From assembly GCF_001314995.1 (NCBI RefSeq), contig NZ_CP012938.1, positions 2,170,001 to 2,234,000 of the forward strand: a stretch of DNA of 64,000 bases, read 5' to 3'. The stretch comes from Bacteroides ovatus. GTDB taxonomy: Bacteria > Bacteroidota > Bacteroidia > Bacteroidales > Bacteroidaceae. Below, piece after piece: positions 8,583-18,123 of this stretch. The notes beneath the pieces were generated by a model that was not told the origin of the DNA, ran no database searches, and saw nothing but the letters and a program-made list of their open reading frames with translations. The position numbers and the translations under genes were made by a program. Position 1 is the first letter of the stretch, and each line of letters starts with the position of its first letter.

Positions 8583-11354
8583 ATGTCAGAAAACAACTAT
8601 ATTTCGATCAAAGGCGCACGAGTCAACAACCTAAAAAACATCGATGTAGATATTCCCCGCAACAAACTTGTTGTTATCACCGGATTGTCGGGTTCGGGAA
8701 AATCATCACTTGCTTTTGATACCCTTTATGCAGAGGGACAACGCCGCTACGTAGAAAGCTTAAGCAGCTACGCGCGTCAGTTCCTGGGGAGAATGAGCAA
8801 ACCGGAGTGTGACTTTATCAAAGGAATTCCTCCCGCCATTGCCATCGAACAAAAAGTGAACAGCCGTAATCCCCGTTCCACCGTGGGCACCTCGACTGAA
8901 ATTTACGAATATCTACGCCTGTTATATTCACGGGTGGGAAAAACGTATAGTCCCATCAGCAGGCAAGAAGTGAAGAAGCACTCCACAGAGGACATCGTCA
9001 ACTGTATGCTTTCCTATCCGGAAGGCACAAGATATACGGTACTGACGCCTATCCGCCTGCGTGAAGACCGCACATTACAACAGCAATTGGAGATAGACCT
9101 GAAACAAGGATTCAACCGTATCGAAGTGAACGGTGAAATGAAACGAATCGATGAATATACGCCTGTGGCAGGTGATGAAGTCTATCTGCTGGTCGACCGT
9201 ATGGCGGTTGCCACCAGCAAAGACGCCATCAGCCGACTGACAGATTCTGCCGAAACAGCCATGTATGAAGGCGACGGAACCTGTATGCTGCGTTTTTTTC
9301 TATCGGATGGAACTACGAAACTTCATACTTTCAGCACTAAATTCGAAGCGGACGGCATCATCTTTGAAGAACCGAACGACCAGATGTTTTCATTCAACTC
9401 GCCTATCGGCGCTTGTCCGGCGTGCGAAGGATTCGGCAAAGTAATCGGCATTGACGAGCACTTAGTCGTTCCGGATCGTTCATTATCGGTATATGAAGGA
9501 GCTATCGTATGCTGGCGTGGCGAAAAGATGGGTGAATGGAAAGAAGAATTAATTCATAATGCGGAGAAATTCGACTTCCCCATTTTCACTCCTTATTATG
9601 AGTTGACAGACGCGCAACGCAGGTTACTTTGGGAAGGCAACCAATATTTCCACGGCATCAATGATTTTTTCAAGATGCTGGAAGAAAATCAATATAAGAT
9701 ACAATACCGGGTGATGCTGGCGCGTTACCGGGGAAAGACGCTTTGCCCGAAATGCCACGGCACCCGCCTGAAACCGGAAGCCGGATATGTACGGGTGGGC
9801 GGAAAGAATATTTCCGAACTGGTGGATTTGCCCATCACAGAACTGAAGCAATTCTTCGACCATCTGGAACTGGATGAGCACGACAGCAATGTGTCCCGAC
9901 GTATTCTGATTGAAATAAATAGCCGGATTCGCTTTTTAATCGATGTAGGTTTGGGCTATCTGACGTTGAACCGACTTAGTAATTCCTTATCGGGTGGAGA
10001 AAGCCAGCGTATCAATCTGGCAACCTCGCTGGGAAGTAGCCTTGTGGGCAGTCTTTATATTCTCGACGAGCCAAGCATCGGACTGCATAGCCGTGATACA
10101 GACCGCCTGCTCCATGTGTTGCGTCAACTGCAACAATTAGGAAATACGGTAGTAGTGGTAGAGCACGATGAAGAGATTATCCGTGCAGCGGATTACATTA
10201 TCGACATAGGTCCCAATGCCGGACGTCTGGGTGGAGAAGTTGTTTACCAGGGAGATATGAAGGATTTAAAGAAGGGAAGCAACAGCTATACGGTACGTTA
10301 TCTTTTAGGAGAAGATGAAATACCTGTTCCGGAGCATCGCCGCCCGTGGAATAATTATATAGAATTGAAAGGCGCACGTGAGAATAATCTGAAAGGAGTA
10401 AACGTACGTATCCCTCTCAATGTAATGACAGTTGTTACGGGTGTTTCCGGTTCCGGGAAGAGTACATTGGTGAGAGATATTTTCTTCCGGGCATTGAAAC
10501 GTGAATTAGACGAATGTAGCGACCGACCGGGAGAATTCTCTTCAATCGGAGGAAGTTTGCGTGACCTGCGGAATGTAGAATTTGTAGACCAGAACCCGAT
10601 TGGCAAATCATCGCGCTCAAATCCGGTGACTTACATCAAGGCTTACGACGAAATCCGTAAACTATGGTCCGAACAACCTTTGGCGAAGCAAATGGGATAT
10701 ACCCCCGGATTCTTCAGTTTCAATAGCGAAGGCGGACGTTGCGAAGAGTGTAAAGGAGAAGGAACCATTACTGTAGAAATGCAATTTATGGCAGACTTGG
10801 TATTGGAGTGTGAATCTTGTCATGGAAAACGCTTCAAATCCGACACGCTGGAAGTGAAATTCAACGATAAAAGTATCTACGATGTATTGGAGATGACCGT
10901 CAACCAAGCGATTGAGTTCTTCAACGAACATGGACAGAAGAAAATTGTGAAGAAGTTGCTTCCTTTGCAGGATGTAGGACTGGGATATATCAAATTAGGA
11001 CAGGCTTCTTCTACCCTTTCCGGTGGTGAAAACCAACGTGTCAAACTCGCATTTTATTTAAGTCAGGAGAAAGCTGACCCAACGATGTTTATCTTTGACG
11101 AACCGACTACAGGATTACACTTTCATGATATCCGCAAACTGCTGGATGCTTTCGACGCATTGATTCGCCGGGGACACAGCATCGTTATCATCGAGCATAA
11201 CATGGACGTCATCAAATGTGCCGATTATGTAATCGATCTCGGACCGGAAGGTGGAGATAAAGGCGGAAATATCGTAGCAGTGGGTACCCCGGAAGAAGTT
11301 GCTGCCTGCGGAGCAAGCTATACAGGGCAGTTTCTGAAAGAAAAACTAGGATAA
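8583..11354 (+). CDS. uvrA: Excinuclease ABC subunit A, 923 aa
   Basis: UvrA is the damage-sensing ABC ATPase dimer of nucleotide excision repair and loads UvrB in the cytoplasm. The ATG at 8583 follows AAAAAGGAG at good spacing. Two ABC modules are visible: Walker [13 protein letters not shown] near the N-terminus and [11 protein letters not shown] near residue 620, with signature motifs [11 protein letters not shown] and [11 protein letters not shown] and the following Walker B stretches. Zinc-binding pairs are seen at CPAC (about 278), CPKC (about 390) and CEEC...CESC (about 720-745). The first C-x2-C of zinc module 1 is not present. Length is normal for UvrA. The gene is followed by a strong terminator and appears monocistronic. 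Confidence 0.97.
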   Translation: MSENNYISIKGARVNNLKNIDVDIPRNKLVVITGLSGSGKSSLAFDTLYAEGQRRYVESLSSYARQFLGRMSKPECDFIKGIPPAIAIEQKVNSRNPRSTVGTSTEIYEYLRLLYSRVGKTYSPISRQEVKKHSTEDIVNCMLSYPEGTRYTVLTPIRLREDRTLQQQLEIDLKQGFNRIEVNGEMKRIDEYTPVAGDEVYLLVDRMAVATSKDAISRLTDSAETAMYEGDGTCMLRFFLSDGTTKLHTFSTKFEADGIIFEEPNDQMFSFNSPIGACPACEGFGKVIGIDEHLVVPDRSLSVYEGAIVCWRGEKMGEWKEELIHNAEKFDFPIFTPYYELTDAQRRLLWEGNQYFHGINDFFKMLEENQYKIQYRVMLARYRGKTLCPKCHGTRLKPEAGYVRVGGKNISELVDLPITELKQFFDHLELDEHDSNVSRRILIEINSRIRFLIDVGLGYLTLNRLSNSLSGGESQRINLATSLGSSLVGSLYILDEPSIGLHSRDTDRLLHVLRQLQQLGNTVVVVEHDEEIIRAADYIIDIGPNAGRLGGEVVYQGDMKDLKKGSNSYTVRYLLGEDEIPVPEHRRPWNNYIELKGARENNLKGVNVRIPLNVMTVVTGVSGSGKSTLVRDIFFRALKRELDECSDRPGEFSSIGGSLRDLRNVEFVDQNPIGKSSRSNPVTYIKAYDEIRKLWSEQPLAKQMGYTPGFFSFNSEGGRCEECKGEGTITVEMQFMADLVLECESCHGKRFKSDTLEVKFNDKSIYDVLEMTVNQAIEFFNEHGQKKIVKKLLPLQDVGLGYIKLGQASSTLSGGENQRVKLAFYLSQEKADPTMFIFDEPTTGLHFHDIRKLLDAFDALIRRGHSIVIIEHNMDVIKCADYVIDLGPEGGDKGGNIVAVGTPEEVAACGASYTGQFLKEKLG

Positions 11355-11390
11355 GCAATCGTCAAAACTATAATAATACATTTATGTAAT

Positions 11391-11427
11391 TAAGCCCTTG
11401 CAGAAGTTCTATATCTGCAAGGGCTTA
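11391..11427. terminator. Terminator between uvrA and the convergent outer-membrane protein gene
   Basis: TAAGCCCTTGCAG and CTGCAAGGGCTTA form a perfect 13-bp stem around an 11-nt loop, 36 bases after the uvrA stop. The symmetric A/T-rich flanks suit termination from both sides. Confidence 0.85.
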
Positions 11428-11451
11428 ATATATGAAAAAAATCAATCTCTC

Positions 11452-11937
11452 TTACAAGTAGAAACCGAATCCAATCTTCACACCGAAACGTGACATATCT
11501 CCATCATTGAAACGCCATTTATAATAAACGGCAGGTTCAATGGTTACCGTACGCGAAAGAAAGTAAGCGTATCCGGCTTCGATACCCAGTCCCCAGTCTG
11601 TCTGATGTTTTCCACCACTCCAACGGAAGCGGTTCCAGTCGAGTCCACCACCCAGATAGATACCGGTTTTATTGAAGTAGAAGCGTACTCCTGTGCCCAG
11701 TGTATACTCATCTACCGGTTTCGACCAGTCGGCTCCGGCATTTACCATCAAGGCAATACCCTCGGCAAAGAATGTACCGACCTGTGCACCAACTCCAAAC
11801 TTTGCTTTATCGTTTTTACTATACGAAAAGTCCAACCCCGACAATGAAGGATTAATAATCGTAGTTCCTTTCTCAAATTGCGCTTGTGCAGTAAAAGAGA
11901 CTGCCAATAAGCAAAGAGCCAAAGCTAATTTCTTCAT
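11452..11937 (-). CDS. Small outer-membrane beta-barrel protein, 161 aa
   Basis: A signal peptide (MKKLALALCLLAVSFTAQA, then QFEKG) precedes alternating short beta strands rich in Gly, Tyr and Phe, such as YTLGTGVRFYFNKTGIYLGGG. The protein ends in GFGFYL, a typical barrel-closing strand. This fits a small eight-stranded outer-membrane barrel of the kind annotated as porin family or OMP_b-brl. Function is not known. It is the last gene of an operon: the upstream 76-aa gene ends 4 bases before this ATG, and that gene overlaps the cstA-type gene. Confidence 0.8.
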   Translation of the reverse strand: MKKLALALCLLAVSFTAQAQFEKGTTIINPSLSGLDFSYSKNDKAKFGVGAQVGTFFAEGIALMVNAGADWSKPVDEYTLGTGVRFYFNKTGIYLGGGLDWNRFRWSGGKHQTDWGLGIEAGYAYFLSRTVTIEPAVYYKWRFNDGDMSRFGVKIGFGFYL

Positions 11938-11941
11938 AAAC

Positions 11942-12172
11942 TTACTTTTTTAAGTGAATAGATTGTTCGTCTTTTTTGCGGCGTTCGCGCATTTGTTCCT
12001 TTTTCCGAAGCACCAGCCAAAGAAGGAGGACGATGACATAAGAAACTGCCACCGTAATTATTTTCTCTGTCAGGCTGACTTCCGTATTACGAGGCAACAA
12101 ATAAGCCGCTGTTACAGATACATAAATAAGGAATGCAAGCGCCACTCCTGTTGATTTTCTTATTTTCTTCAT
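11942..12172 (-). CDS. Small two-helix membrane protein, 76 aa
   Basis: The protein has a short basic N-terminus, a first hydrophobic helix (about 8-25), a short polar loop, a second helix (about 36-56) and a strongly basic tail (RKKEQMRERRKKDE). I do not recognise a family. Its ATG overlaps the stop of the CstA-type transporter by 4 bp, and its stop is 4 bp from the next ATG, so it is very likely translated as part of that operon. It may be an accessory subunit of the transporter; this is inferred only from coupling and topology. Confidence 0.7.
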   Translation of the reverse strand: MKKIRKSTGVALAFLIYVSVTAAYLLPRNTEVSLTEKIITVAVSYVIVLLLWLVLRKKEQMRERRKKDEQSIHLKK

Positions 12173-13599
12173 TCTGATAATTTTCTTGTTTTTTGCTTAT
12201 TTATCCAGATATAGAACCAAACAGTCGCAACCATTACACACGCTATACCAACGCCATAGGAGACTGTATGCGAGAGTCCTAATCCTTCAGGAGCAATACA
12301 TATATAAGTAGAACATACACATGTCATAAACAGTGCCGGTACCAAAGTAATGATATAAGGTTTCTTGGATACCGCCAGAAAAACTGTTATAGCCCACAAG
12401 GTAAACACAGCCAATGTCTGATTTGCCCAGGCAAAATAACGCCATATCATATTAAATCCGTTTGCATCACGCAAACTATACAAAAGCAAACCAATAGCCA
12501 CTATAAACATCGGAATACAAATGTACAAACGACGGCGCATACTTTTTTGTTCCATTCCCAGAAAGTCTGCCACAATCAGACGTGCCGAACGGAAAGCCGT
12601 ATCACCCGAAGTTATCGGAGCTGCAATCACTCCCAAAATGGCAAGTACTCCGCCGATTGCTCCCAACCATTCTTTTGTAATAGCATCAACGATAACAGAA
12701 GCATTGCTTTCTTCCATTCCGTTTTCATGGAAAAAATAAGTAGCGGCAGCAGCCCAAATAAGAGCAACAATGCCCTCGGTAATCATTGCACCGTAAAATA
12801 CCGGACGTCCATGCCGTTCCGAAGTCATACAACGGGCCATCAATGGGCTTTGCGTAGCATGGAAACCTGAAATGGCACCACAAGCAATACTCACAAACAT
12901 AATCGGGAAGATAGGAAGTTCGCTCGCTTCCGGGTTCGTATTTTGCAATCCGTCCCATAACTCCGGCAAAGCCGGATGGTTAACATAGAGCATCACCAAA
13001 ATGCCTACTGCCATAAACAACAAGGCAACCGCAAACAATGGGTAGATTTTACCTATTATTTTATCAACAGGCAGCAAAGTAGCCAGAATATAATATGCAA
13101 ATACAACGATAATCCAAAACGTAGCATCCAAACTTTCCGGTGTCAGTTTAGCCAACAATCCGGCAGGACCTGCAACAAAAACCGAACCCACCAGAATCAT
13201 TAAAATGACAGTGAATCCTCTCATCACCTGCTTGGTAGTCAGTCCCAAATAACGCCCTATTATTTCCGGCAGGCTTTCACCTCCATTACGCAAAGAAAGC
13301 ATTCCGGCAAAATAATCATGCACTGCCCCCGCAAAAATACTTCCCAGCACAATCCACAAGTATGAAGAGCTACCAAATTTCGCTCCCATGATTGCTCCGA
13401 AAATAGGACCTAATCCGGCAATATTGAGAAATTGAATCATGAAAATCTTCCAGGTGGGCAATGGAATATAGTCCACTCCATCCGCCTTGGTAAGAGCCGG
13501 TGTTTTACGGTCGTCAGGACCAAAGACGCGTTCCATCAGGCGTCCATACGTAAAATAGCCTACTATCAACGCCAGCAGGCATAGAGTAAATGTAATCAT
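12169..13599 (-). CDS. cstA: Carbon starvation protein A family transporter, 476 aa
   Basis: This inner-membrane transporter belongs to the CstA family, linked in other bacteria to peptide or pyruvate uptake under carbon limitation. It carries family features near the N-terminus (TYGRLMERVFGPDD, PTWKIFMIQFLNIAGLGPI, and GAVHDYFAGMLSLRNGG) and about a dozen membrane segments. At 476 aa it is the shorter form of the family; E. coli CstA is about 700 aa. It heads an operon with a 76-aa membrane protein (4-bp overlap) and a small outer-membrane barrel. A -7 box on the minus strand lies 24 bases upstream. The substrate in Bacteroides is not established. Confidence 0.9.
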   Translation of the reverse strand: MITFTLCLLALIVGYFTYGRLMERVFGPDDRKTPALTKADGVDYIPLPTWKIFMIQFLNIAGLGPIFGAIMGAKFGSSSYLWIVLGSIFAGAVHDYFAGMLSLRNGGESLPEIIGRYLGLTTKQVMRGFTVILMILVGSVFVAGPAGLLAKLTPESLDATFWIIVVFAYYILATLLPVDKIIGKIYPLFAVALLFMAVGILVMLYVNHPALPELWDGLQNTNPEASELPIFPIMFVSIACGAISGFHATQSPLMARCMTSERHGRPVFYGAMITEGIVALIWAAAATYFFHENGMEESNASVIVDAITKEWLGAIGGVLAILGVIAAPITSGDTAFRSARLIVADFLGMEQKSMRRRLYICIPMFIVAIGLLLYSLRDANGFNMIWRYFAWANQTLAVFTLWAITVFLAVSKKPYIITLVPALFMTCVCSTYICIAPEGLGLSHTVSYGVGIACVMVATVWFYIWINKQKTRKLSE

Positions 13600-13622
13600 A
13601 GCGTGTCGTTTTTTTAACTTGG

Positions 13623-13680
13623 CAAATGTAACATAATCTCACGAAACAGCCCAACAATACCGACACTTTTACTAACTTTG
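13623..13680. promoter_or_regulatory. Divergent promoter region, cstA operon and GHL10 paralogue
   Basis: On the minus strand TACATTTG (13623-13630) preceded 20 bp upstream by TTGG faces the cstA-type gene. On the plus strand TAACTTTG (13673-13680) faces the gene at 13709. The -7 boxes match the Bacteroides consensus; the -33 boxes are weaker. Confidence 0.55.
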
Positions 13681-13708
13681 CAGGGATTTAAAACAAAAAA
13701 TAAAGGAT

Positions 13709-15160
13709 ATGCGCTATACTATTTTCATTCTTTCACTTTTGTTTCCTTTCCTCTCAATTGTTGCGCAACCCAAGCACGAAGTTCGTGCCGCATGGGTGAC
13801 AGCGGTGTACGGACTGGATTGGCCTCGCACACGTGCAACAACCCCTCAAACAATCCGCAAGCAGAAAGAAGAGTTAATAGATATTCTTGATAAGTTGAAG
13901 GCTGCCAACTTCAACACTGTCCTATTTCAAACCCGTACTCGTGGAGATGTATTATATCCTTCAGCAATCGAACCTTTCAATTCGATCCTGACCGGAAAAA
14001 CAGGAGGAAATCCAGGATATGATCCACTGGCTTTTGCCATTGAAGAATGTCATAAGCGAGGGATGGAATGTCATGCCTGGATGGTAACTATCCCACTAGG
14101 GAATAAGAAGCATGTTGCTTCGCTCGGCAGTCAGTCTGTCACCAAGCGGATGAAAGAAATATGCGTTCCTTACAAGCGCGAATATTTCCTCAATCCGGGA
14201 CATCCGGCAACGAAGGAGTATTTGATGAAACTGGTGCGGGAAGTCGTTAGCGGTTATGATGTGGACGGAGTGCATTTCGACTATCTGCGTTATCCGGAGA
14301 ATGCTCCTCTTTTTCCTGATAAATATGATTTCCGCCGATACAATAAAGGACGCACACTGGATCAGTGGCGCCGGGATAATATCTCCGAAATTGTACGTTA
14401 TATATATATAGGTGTAAAAGCTATGAAGCCTTGGGTGAAAGTAAGTACCTGCCCGGTAGGTAAATACCGTGATACTTCTCGTTACCCCTCCCGGGGATGG
14501 AATGCTTTCTTTACCGTTTATCAGGACTCGCAAGGTTGGATGGGAGAAGGTATTATGGATCAAATTTATCCGATGATGTATTTCCAGGGAAACAATTTCT
14601 ACCCTTTTGCCCTCGACTGGCAGGAACAGAGCAACGGACGGCAGGTGATTCCGGGACTCGGCATTTATTTTCTCCATCCCGATGAAGGCAAATGGACACG
14701 CGACGAGATAGACCGCCAAATAAACTTCATCCGCAATCATGATATGGCAGGTGAAGGGCACTATCGGGTGAAATATCTCATGGAGAACACACAAGGCATT
14801 TATGATGAGCTAGCCGAAAACTTCTACGCATATCCAGCTTTACAGCCCCCGATGCCTTGGCTGGACAATGTTCCGCCTACGGCTCCGTCGGAGTTGAAAA
14901 TAACAAATATCGAGAATGGATATACGGAACTAAAATGGCAGGCTGCTACGGATAATGACGAACGTAACAAACCTATGTATGTTATTTATGCTTCCAATGA
15001 GTATCCGGTAGACACCAGCCGACCGGTAAATATCGTAGCGCAGAATATCAGGGAGACAAGTTATATCTATGCCCCTATCCTGCCTTGGAATGCTAAAAAG
15101 CATTTCGCTGTTACGGCCGTAGACCGTTACGGAAATGAAAGCGTAGCGATACAAGAATAA
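13709..15160 (+). CDS. Secreted glycoside-hydrolase-like protein (GHL10 / COG1649), 483 aa
   Basis: A signal peptide (MRYTIFILSLLFPFLSIVAQ) is followed by KHEVRAAWVTAVYGLDWP, the standard GHL10 opening. Further family motifs are FNTVLFQTRTRGDVLYPS, ECHAWMVT and DVDGVHFDYLRYPE, the last holding the probable catalytic acid residues. The C-terminal 90 residues (from about PTAPSELKI) look like a fibronectin type III domain. It is a paralogue of the protein at 6980-8488, with the same order of motifs but clearly diverged. It is probably periplasmic or surface; the substrate is unknown. A strong hairpin follows about 100 bp after the stop. Confidence 0.87.
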   Translation: MRYTIFILSLLFPFLSIVAQPKHEVRAAWVTAVYGLDWPRTRATTPQTIRKQKEELIDILDKLKAANFNTVLFQTRTRGDVLYPSAIEPFNSILTGKTGGNPGYDPLAFAIEECHKRGMECHAWMVTIPLGNKKHVASLGSQSVTKRMKEICVPYKREYFLNPGHPATKEYLMKLVREVVSGYDVDGVHFDYLRYPENAPLFPDKYDFRRYNKGRTLDQWRRDNISEIVRYIYIGVKAMKPWVKVSTCPVGKYRDTSRYPSRGWNAFFTVYQDSQGWMGEGIMDQIYPMMYFQGNNFYPFALDWQEQSNGRQVIPGLGIYFLHPDEGKWTRDEIDRQINFIRNHDMAGEGHYRVKYLMENTQGIYDELAENFYAYPALQPPMPWLDNVPPTAPSELKITNIENGYTELKWQAATDNDERNKPMYVIYASNEYPVDTSRPVNIVAQNIRETSYIYAPILPWNAKKHFAVTAVDRYGNESVAIQE

Positions 15161-15210
15161 TTTCATTCCCAAGGAGTAAAACCGAACTAAATACTACATA
15201 GAGAAAAAAA

Positions 15211-15330
15211 CATCTATCATACTATCATCAATTCCCATATCATCCTAATTGTCAGTGGAATAAGTATGATAGATGCCTTGAAAGAAAGGTATCTATCATA
15301 CTTTTATTGCAAAAAATGGGCATCTATCAT
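15211..15330 (+). terminator. Terminator hairpin embedded in repeated ATCTATCAT units
   Basis: AAGTATGATAGAT (15262-15274) pairs perfectly with the 13-base ATCTATCATACTT (15291-15303), followed by TTT: an intrinsic terminator for the GHL10 gene. Two more direct copies, CATCTATCAT at 15211 and 15321, could pair with the same inverted copy. This gives competing hairpins. Confidence 0.7.
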
Positions 15331-15410
15331 TCCTATACTTTGTCTATTTGGGCGTAGCATATAGGTAAAATGCCCATTTAAAGGCATAAGAATGCACACT
15401 TTACAGGATG

Positions 15411-15600
15411 ATAATCCGTATTTGGCAACTTAATAATCCAGTTAGAATATCAGTCTTTTTATAGCCCACATAGGCAGGCTGTACAGCCCACGTATGCAAA
15501 CCGTACAGCCCACATACGTAGGCTGTACGGCACACATGTGTGGGCTATAAAATTAGCGCCATTCAAGTCGGATTATTAAGCTATGATAGTCGGATTCATA
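15411..15600. repeat. Array A: 22-bp-phased palindrome array
   Basis: This fills part of the 570-bp gap (15161-15730) between convergent genes; nothing else recognisable follows it. AGCCCA-type repeats start at 15463, 15485, 15507 and (as GGCACA) 15529, an exact 22-bp period. GTAC junctions are centred at 15482.5 (within GGCTGTACAGCC), 15504.5 and 15526.5. Outer arms ATAGCCCACA and TGTGGGCTAT are inverted. Flanking these are ATAATCC at 15411 and 15433 on the left and AGTCGGATT at 15566 and 15588 on the right, again 22 bp apart. The whole is nearly symmetric about 15504.5. Confidence 0.85.
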
Positions 15601-15730
15601 CGGGTTCATTGCAACAAAAACAAGCCATCTCACACCCATGCAACCTTTATTCGACTGTTTTATCAATGATAGATATTTATTTCATTATGTAATGTTGATA
15701 GCAGTATCAAGTGAGAGACATAGATAAAAA

Positions 15731-18091
15731 TCAAAGAGGAATAACAACTTTATGCTCCTTCTGGTTTCTAAAAATAATGAACTCGACTTCTTTTTGTGTA
15801 TCCGCGCGTTTCAATGCCTCTTTCATATCACTTAATTTATTGACAGATTTTCTATTTATTCCAAGCACAACATCATTCGGAGCAATAAAATCTCTGACAG
15901 GACTGCCTAGGGCATCTACTGAAACAACATAAACTCCCCGTTCCGTATCCATACCGGTAGCGGAGCGTTCTTCCAATGTGTCCAGATTCTTAAACGTCAC
16001 TCCTTTCCAAAGCATCGTCTTGGTATCCGTAACATGACCTGCCACAAGCGGAACGGGCATAACAGGACTTTCAGCCAACTGTTTCAAATGAAAAGACAAC
16101 ACTCCGAAATTATTCATCGGAAAATTACGAAAACCTCCTTTAATTATCGCTTCAGAATCGTCCGCTACATTAAAATCACCTTTCGCAGCATCTATAAACC
16201 TGATCGCAGCTACTATAGAATGAGCATCTCCACCAAGTTGGCGAGCTGCAAGATACGATAAACTGTCTGTAAAGATATTATAGTCTACTTCCCTGCCCCA
16301 GCCATACACTCTTATAGGTTTATATTTGGTCATTACAATATTACGTGAAAAAACATCTCCGCTGTTTTTAAACCATAAATGCGGATGGAGCGTGTTATTG
16401 ACAATGATATTATTTTCAACAGTTCGATAAAAGCCTTCACGTAATTTTATGCCGCCATTCAAACAAAGATTATTGTAGATTTGATAATTACTGGAACCAT
16501 CGTCCAAATCAATATCCCATCCTCTATCACAACGCAACCGATTATGACGGATAATAATAGGTTCAACTACATCTGCTAGAATCAACGCAGGGTTTTCATC
16601 CGTAATTTGTGTCATTACATTATAATTCGGATGCCAAAAACGGTCACGTCCCCAAGAGTTGATAGTTCCATGGTCGCCTGTTTCTTTCACGGTGTTAAAA
16701 ATATCGTTGTATTCGATAATATGTCCTCCCCAAGTACCTTCACTGATATTAATTCCGGCACGGGGAGTATCGTAAATACTGTTATGACTTACTGTAATAT
16801 TACGGCACATGGAAAGTTCCACTCCTGTAATCTGCTTTTCAAACAAACCGATAGTACAGATTAAATTATCGTAGACTTCACAATAAGCTGGATGATTGTC
16901 ATTCTGCGAACCTTTAGCAGTATCCATTTTATCCAAAGGAACAAATTCCCCGTACCTAAAACTCGGTGAACGTACTCCCGCCACATCTCCGACAAAGCAG
17001 ATGGCACTGGCTCCAATAGAAGTCAGGTAAGAACCGGTCACCGCAGAATTGCGATTATATTTATCAAAAAAGACACCGTTTCCACCTACATGATGGATAT
17101 AGCAATCACGCAGGGTACATTTTTCCGTTCCCCTGAAAATAACGGCTCCTCCCCGATATATCGTCCAGTCCGAACGGAGCAAAGGCTCATAATGTTCCAT
17201 AAATGTCCGTATCGTTTGCGTCAGTTCTATTCCTTCAATAGTTATGTTTTTCACCGGATGGGATGAAGTTCCTGCAATTTCAATCAAGTTTTTAAGTTGC
17301 GGAGTTTCAAACACCAGCTCGTTTATATTTTCATCAGACAAAGGATAATAATACAACCAGCCTTCTTGTTTATCATAGTACCATTCTCCCGGAGCATCCA
17401 GTTCTTCAAAGATATTCTCTACCATCCTGTTTTCAGGATGGATTCCCATTGGACGATTATTCTGCCAGCCACCTTCCAGTTGCAACTCTCCCTTTTCATT
17501 CTTGCCTGTAATACGATAATGAAAATCACCCCAATCATGACTATGCATGGCATGAAAGTAACCACCTTCCGGATTCTTCCATTTTTTCACTCGTTCCGGG
17601 GCTGTTGCCAAAGCAGATGTACCATTAAAACGAACAGCTGTTTTATCATAATCAGGATAACGTGCCATAGACCTCAAATCTCCGTTTACAATAAGCATAT
17701 CCATAACCGGATTCCCTTTCACAGCAGCCCGCATGATACCATTCTTGTACTTTTCCCATTTCAAGTCCAAGGTAATTCCGCTCGATATTATAGCTTTCTC
17801 ACCTGGATAATTCCTTATTATTAATTCTTTCGAATCATTTCCATCAGCAGAGGTCAGCACCAAGGGGGTATCTAAAATATATTCCCCTTCCCTCAAATAA
17901 ATTGTAGTACAGTTCTTATCCTTTCGAGCTTTTTCCACTGCTTCATGAATGATATGAAAAGGAGTTGCCGGACTGCCATCTCCACCGGATGATGCATGAG
18001 GAGAAACGTAATATATCGATTGGGCATAAATGCCTATAAATGGCATTGTTGATAAAAAAAGAAGGATTGTTTTTATTCTTCGTGTTTTCAT
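15731..18091 (-). CDS. Secreted parallel beta-helix protein with C-terminal PDZ domain (GH141-like), 786 aa
   Basis: A signal peptide (about 1-23, ending GIYAQ) precedes YYVSPHASSGGDGSPATPF, the usual opening of secreted right-handed beta-helix enzymes. The body (about 30-620) has repeated N-rich coils such as NITVSHNSIYDTPRAGINI and IIEYNDIFNTVKETGDHG, closely reminiscent of GH141, a family with known alpha-L-fucosidase and xylanase members. Residues about 690-786 form a PDZ-like domain (GVYVVSVDALGSPVRDF, NDVVLGINRKSV). It is the last gene of a PUL that also has a GH29 fucosidase, PL12 lyase and GH88, which favours a glycosidase acting on a fucose-containing glycan. The GH141 assignment is from pattern memory; another beta-helix family is possible. 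Confidence 0.72.
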   Translation of the reverse strand: MKTRRIKTILLFLSTMPFIGIYAQSIYYVSPHASSGGDGSPATPFHIIHEAVEKARKDKNCTTIYLREGEYILDTPLVLTSADGNDSKELIIRNYPGEKAIISSGITLDLKWEKYKNGIMRAAVKGNPVMDMLIVNGDLRSMARYPDYDKTAVRFNGTSALATAPERVKKWKNPEGGYFHAMHSHDWGDFHYRITGKNEKGELQLEGGWQNNRPMGIHPENRMVENIFEELDAPGEWYYDKQEGWLYYYPLSDENINELVFETPQLKNLIEIAGTSSHPVKNITIEGIELTQTIRTFMEHYEPLLRSDWTIYRGGAVIFRGTEKCTLRDCYIHHVGGNGVFFDKYNRNSAVTGSYLTSIGASAICFVGDVAGVRSPSFRYGEFVPLDKMDTAKGSQNDNHPAYCEVYDNLICTIGLFEKQITGVELSMCRNITVSHNSIYDTPRAGINISEGTWGGHIIEYNDIFNTVKETGDHGTINSWGRDRFWHPNYNVMTQITDENPALILADVVEPIIIRHNRLRCDRGWDIDLDDGSSNYQIYNNLCLNGGIKLREGFYRTVENNIIVNNTLHPHLWFKNSGDVFSRNIVMTKYKPIRVYGWGREVDYNIFTDSLSYLAARQLGGDAHSIVAAIRFIDAAKGDFNVADDSEAIIKGGFRNFPMNNFGVLSFHLKQLAESPVMPVPLVAGHVTDTKTMLWKGVTFKNLDTLEERSATGMDTERGVYVVSVDALGSPVRDFIAPNDVVLGINRKSVNKLSDMKEALKRADTQKEVEFIIFRNQKEHKVVIPL

Positions 18092-18123
18092 TATGATATG
18101 ATTATTTGGGCTATATGTATGAG

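Noticed and set aside
14096..14794. A 232-codon minus-strand frame inside the second GHL10 gene
   Set aside because: It lies fully inside a well-supported gene, with no signal, domain or promoter of its own.
15411..15600. CRISPR array interpretation of the 22-bp repeats
   Set aside because: Units are palindromic and degenerate, spacers are absent or only 7-12 bp, and no cas genes are present. The same holds for the arrays at 37.5 and 56.4 kb.
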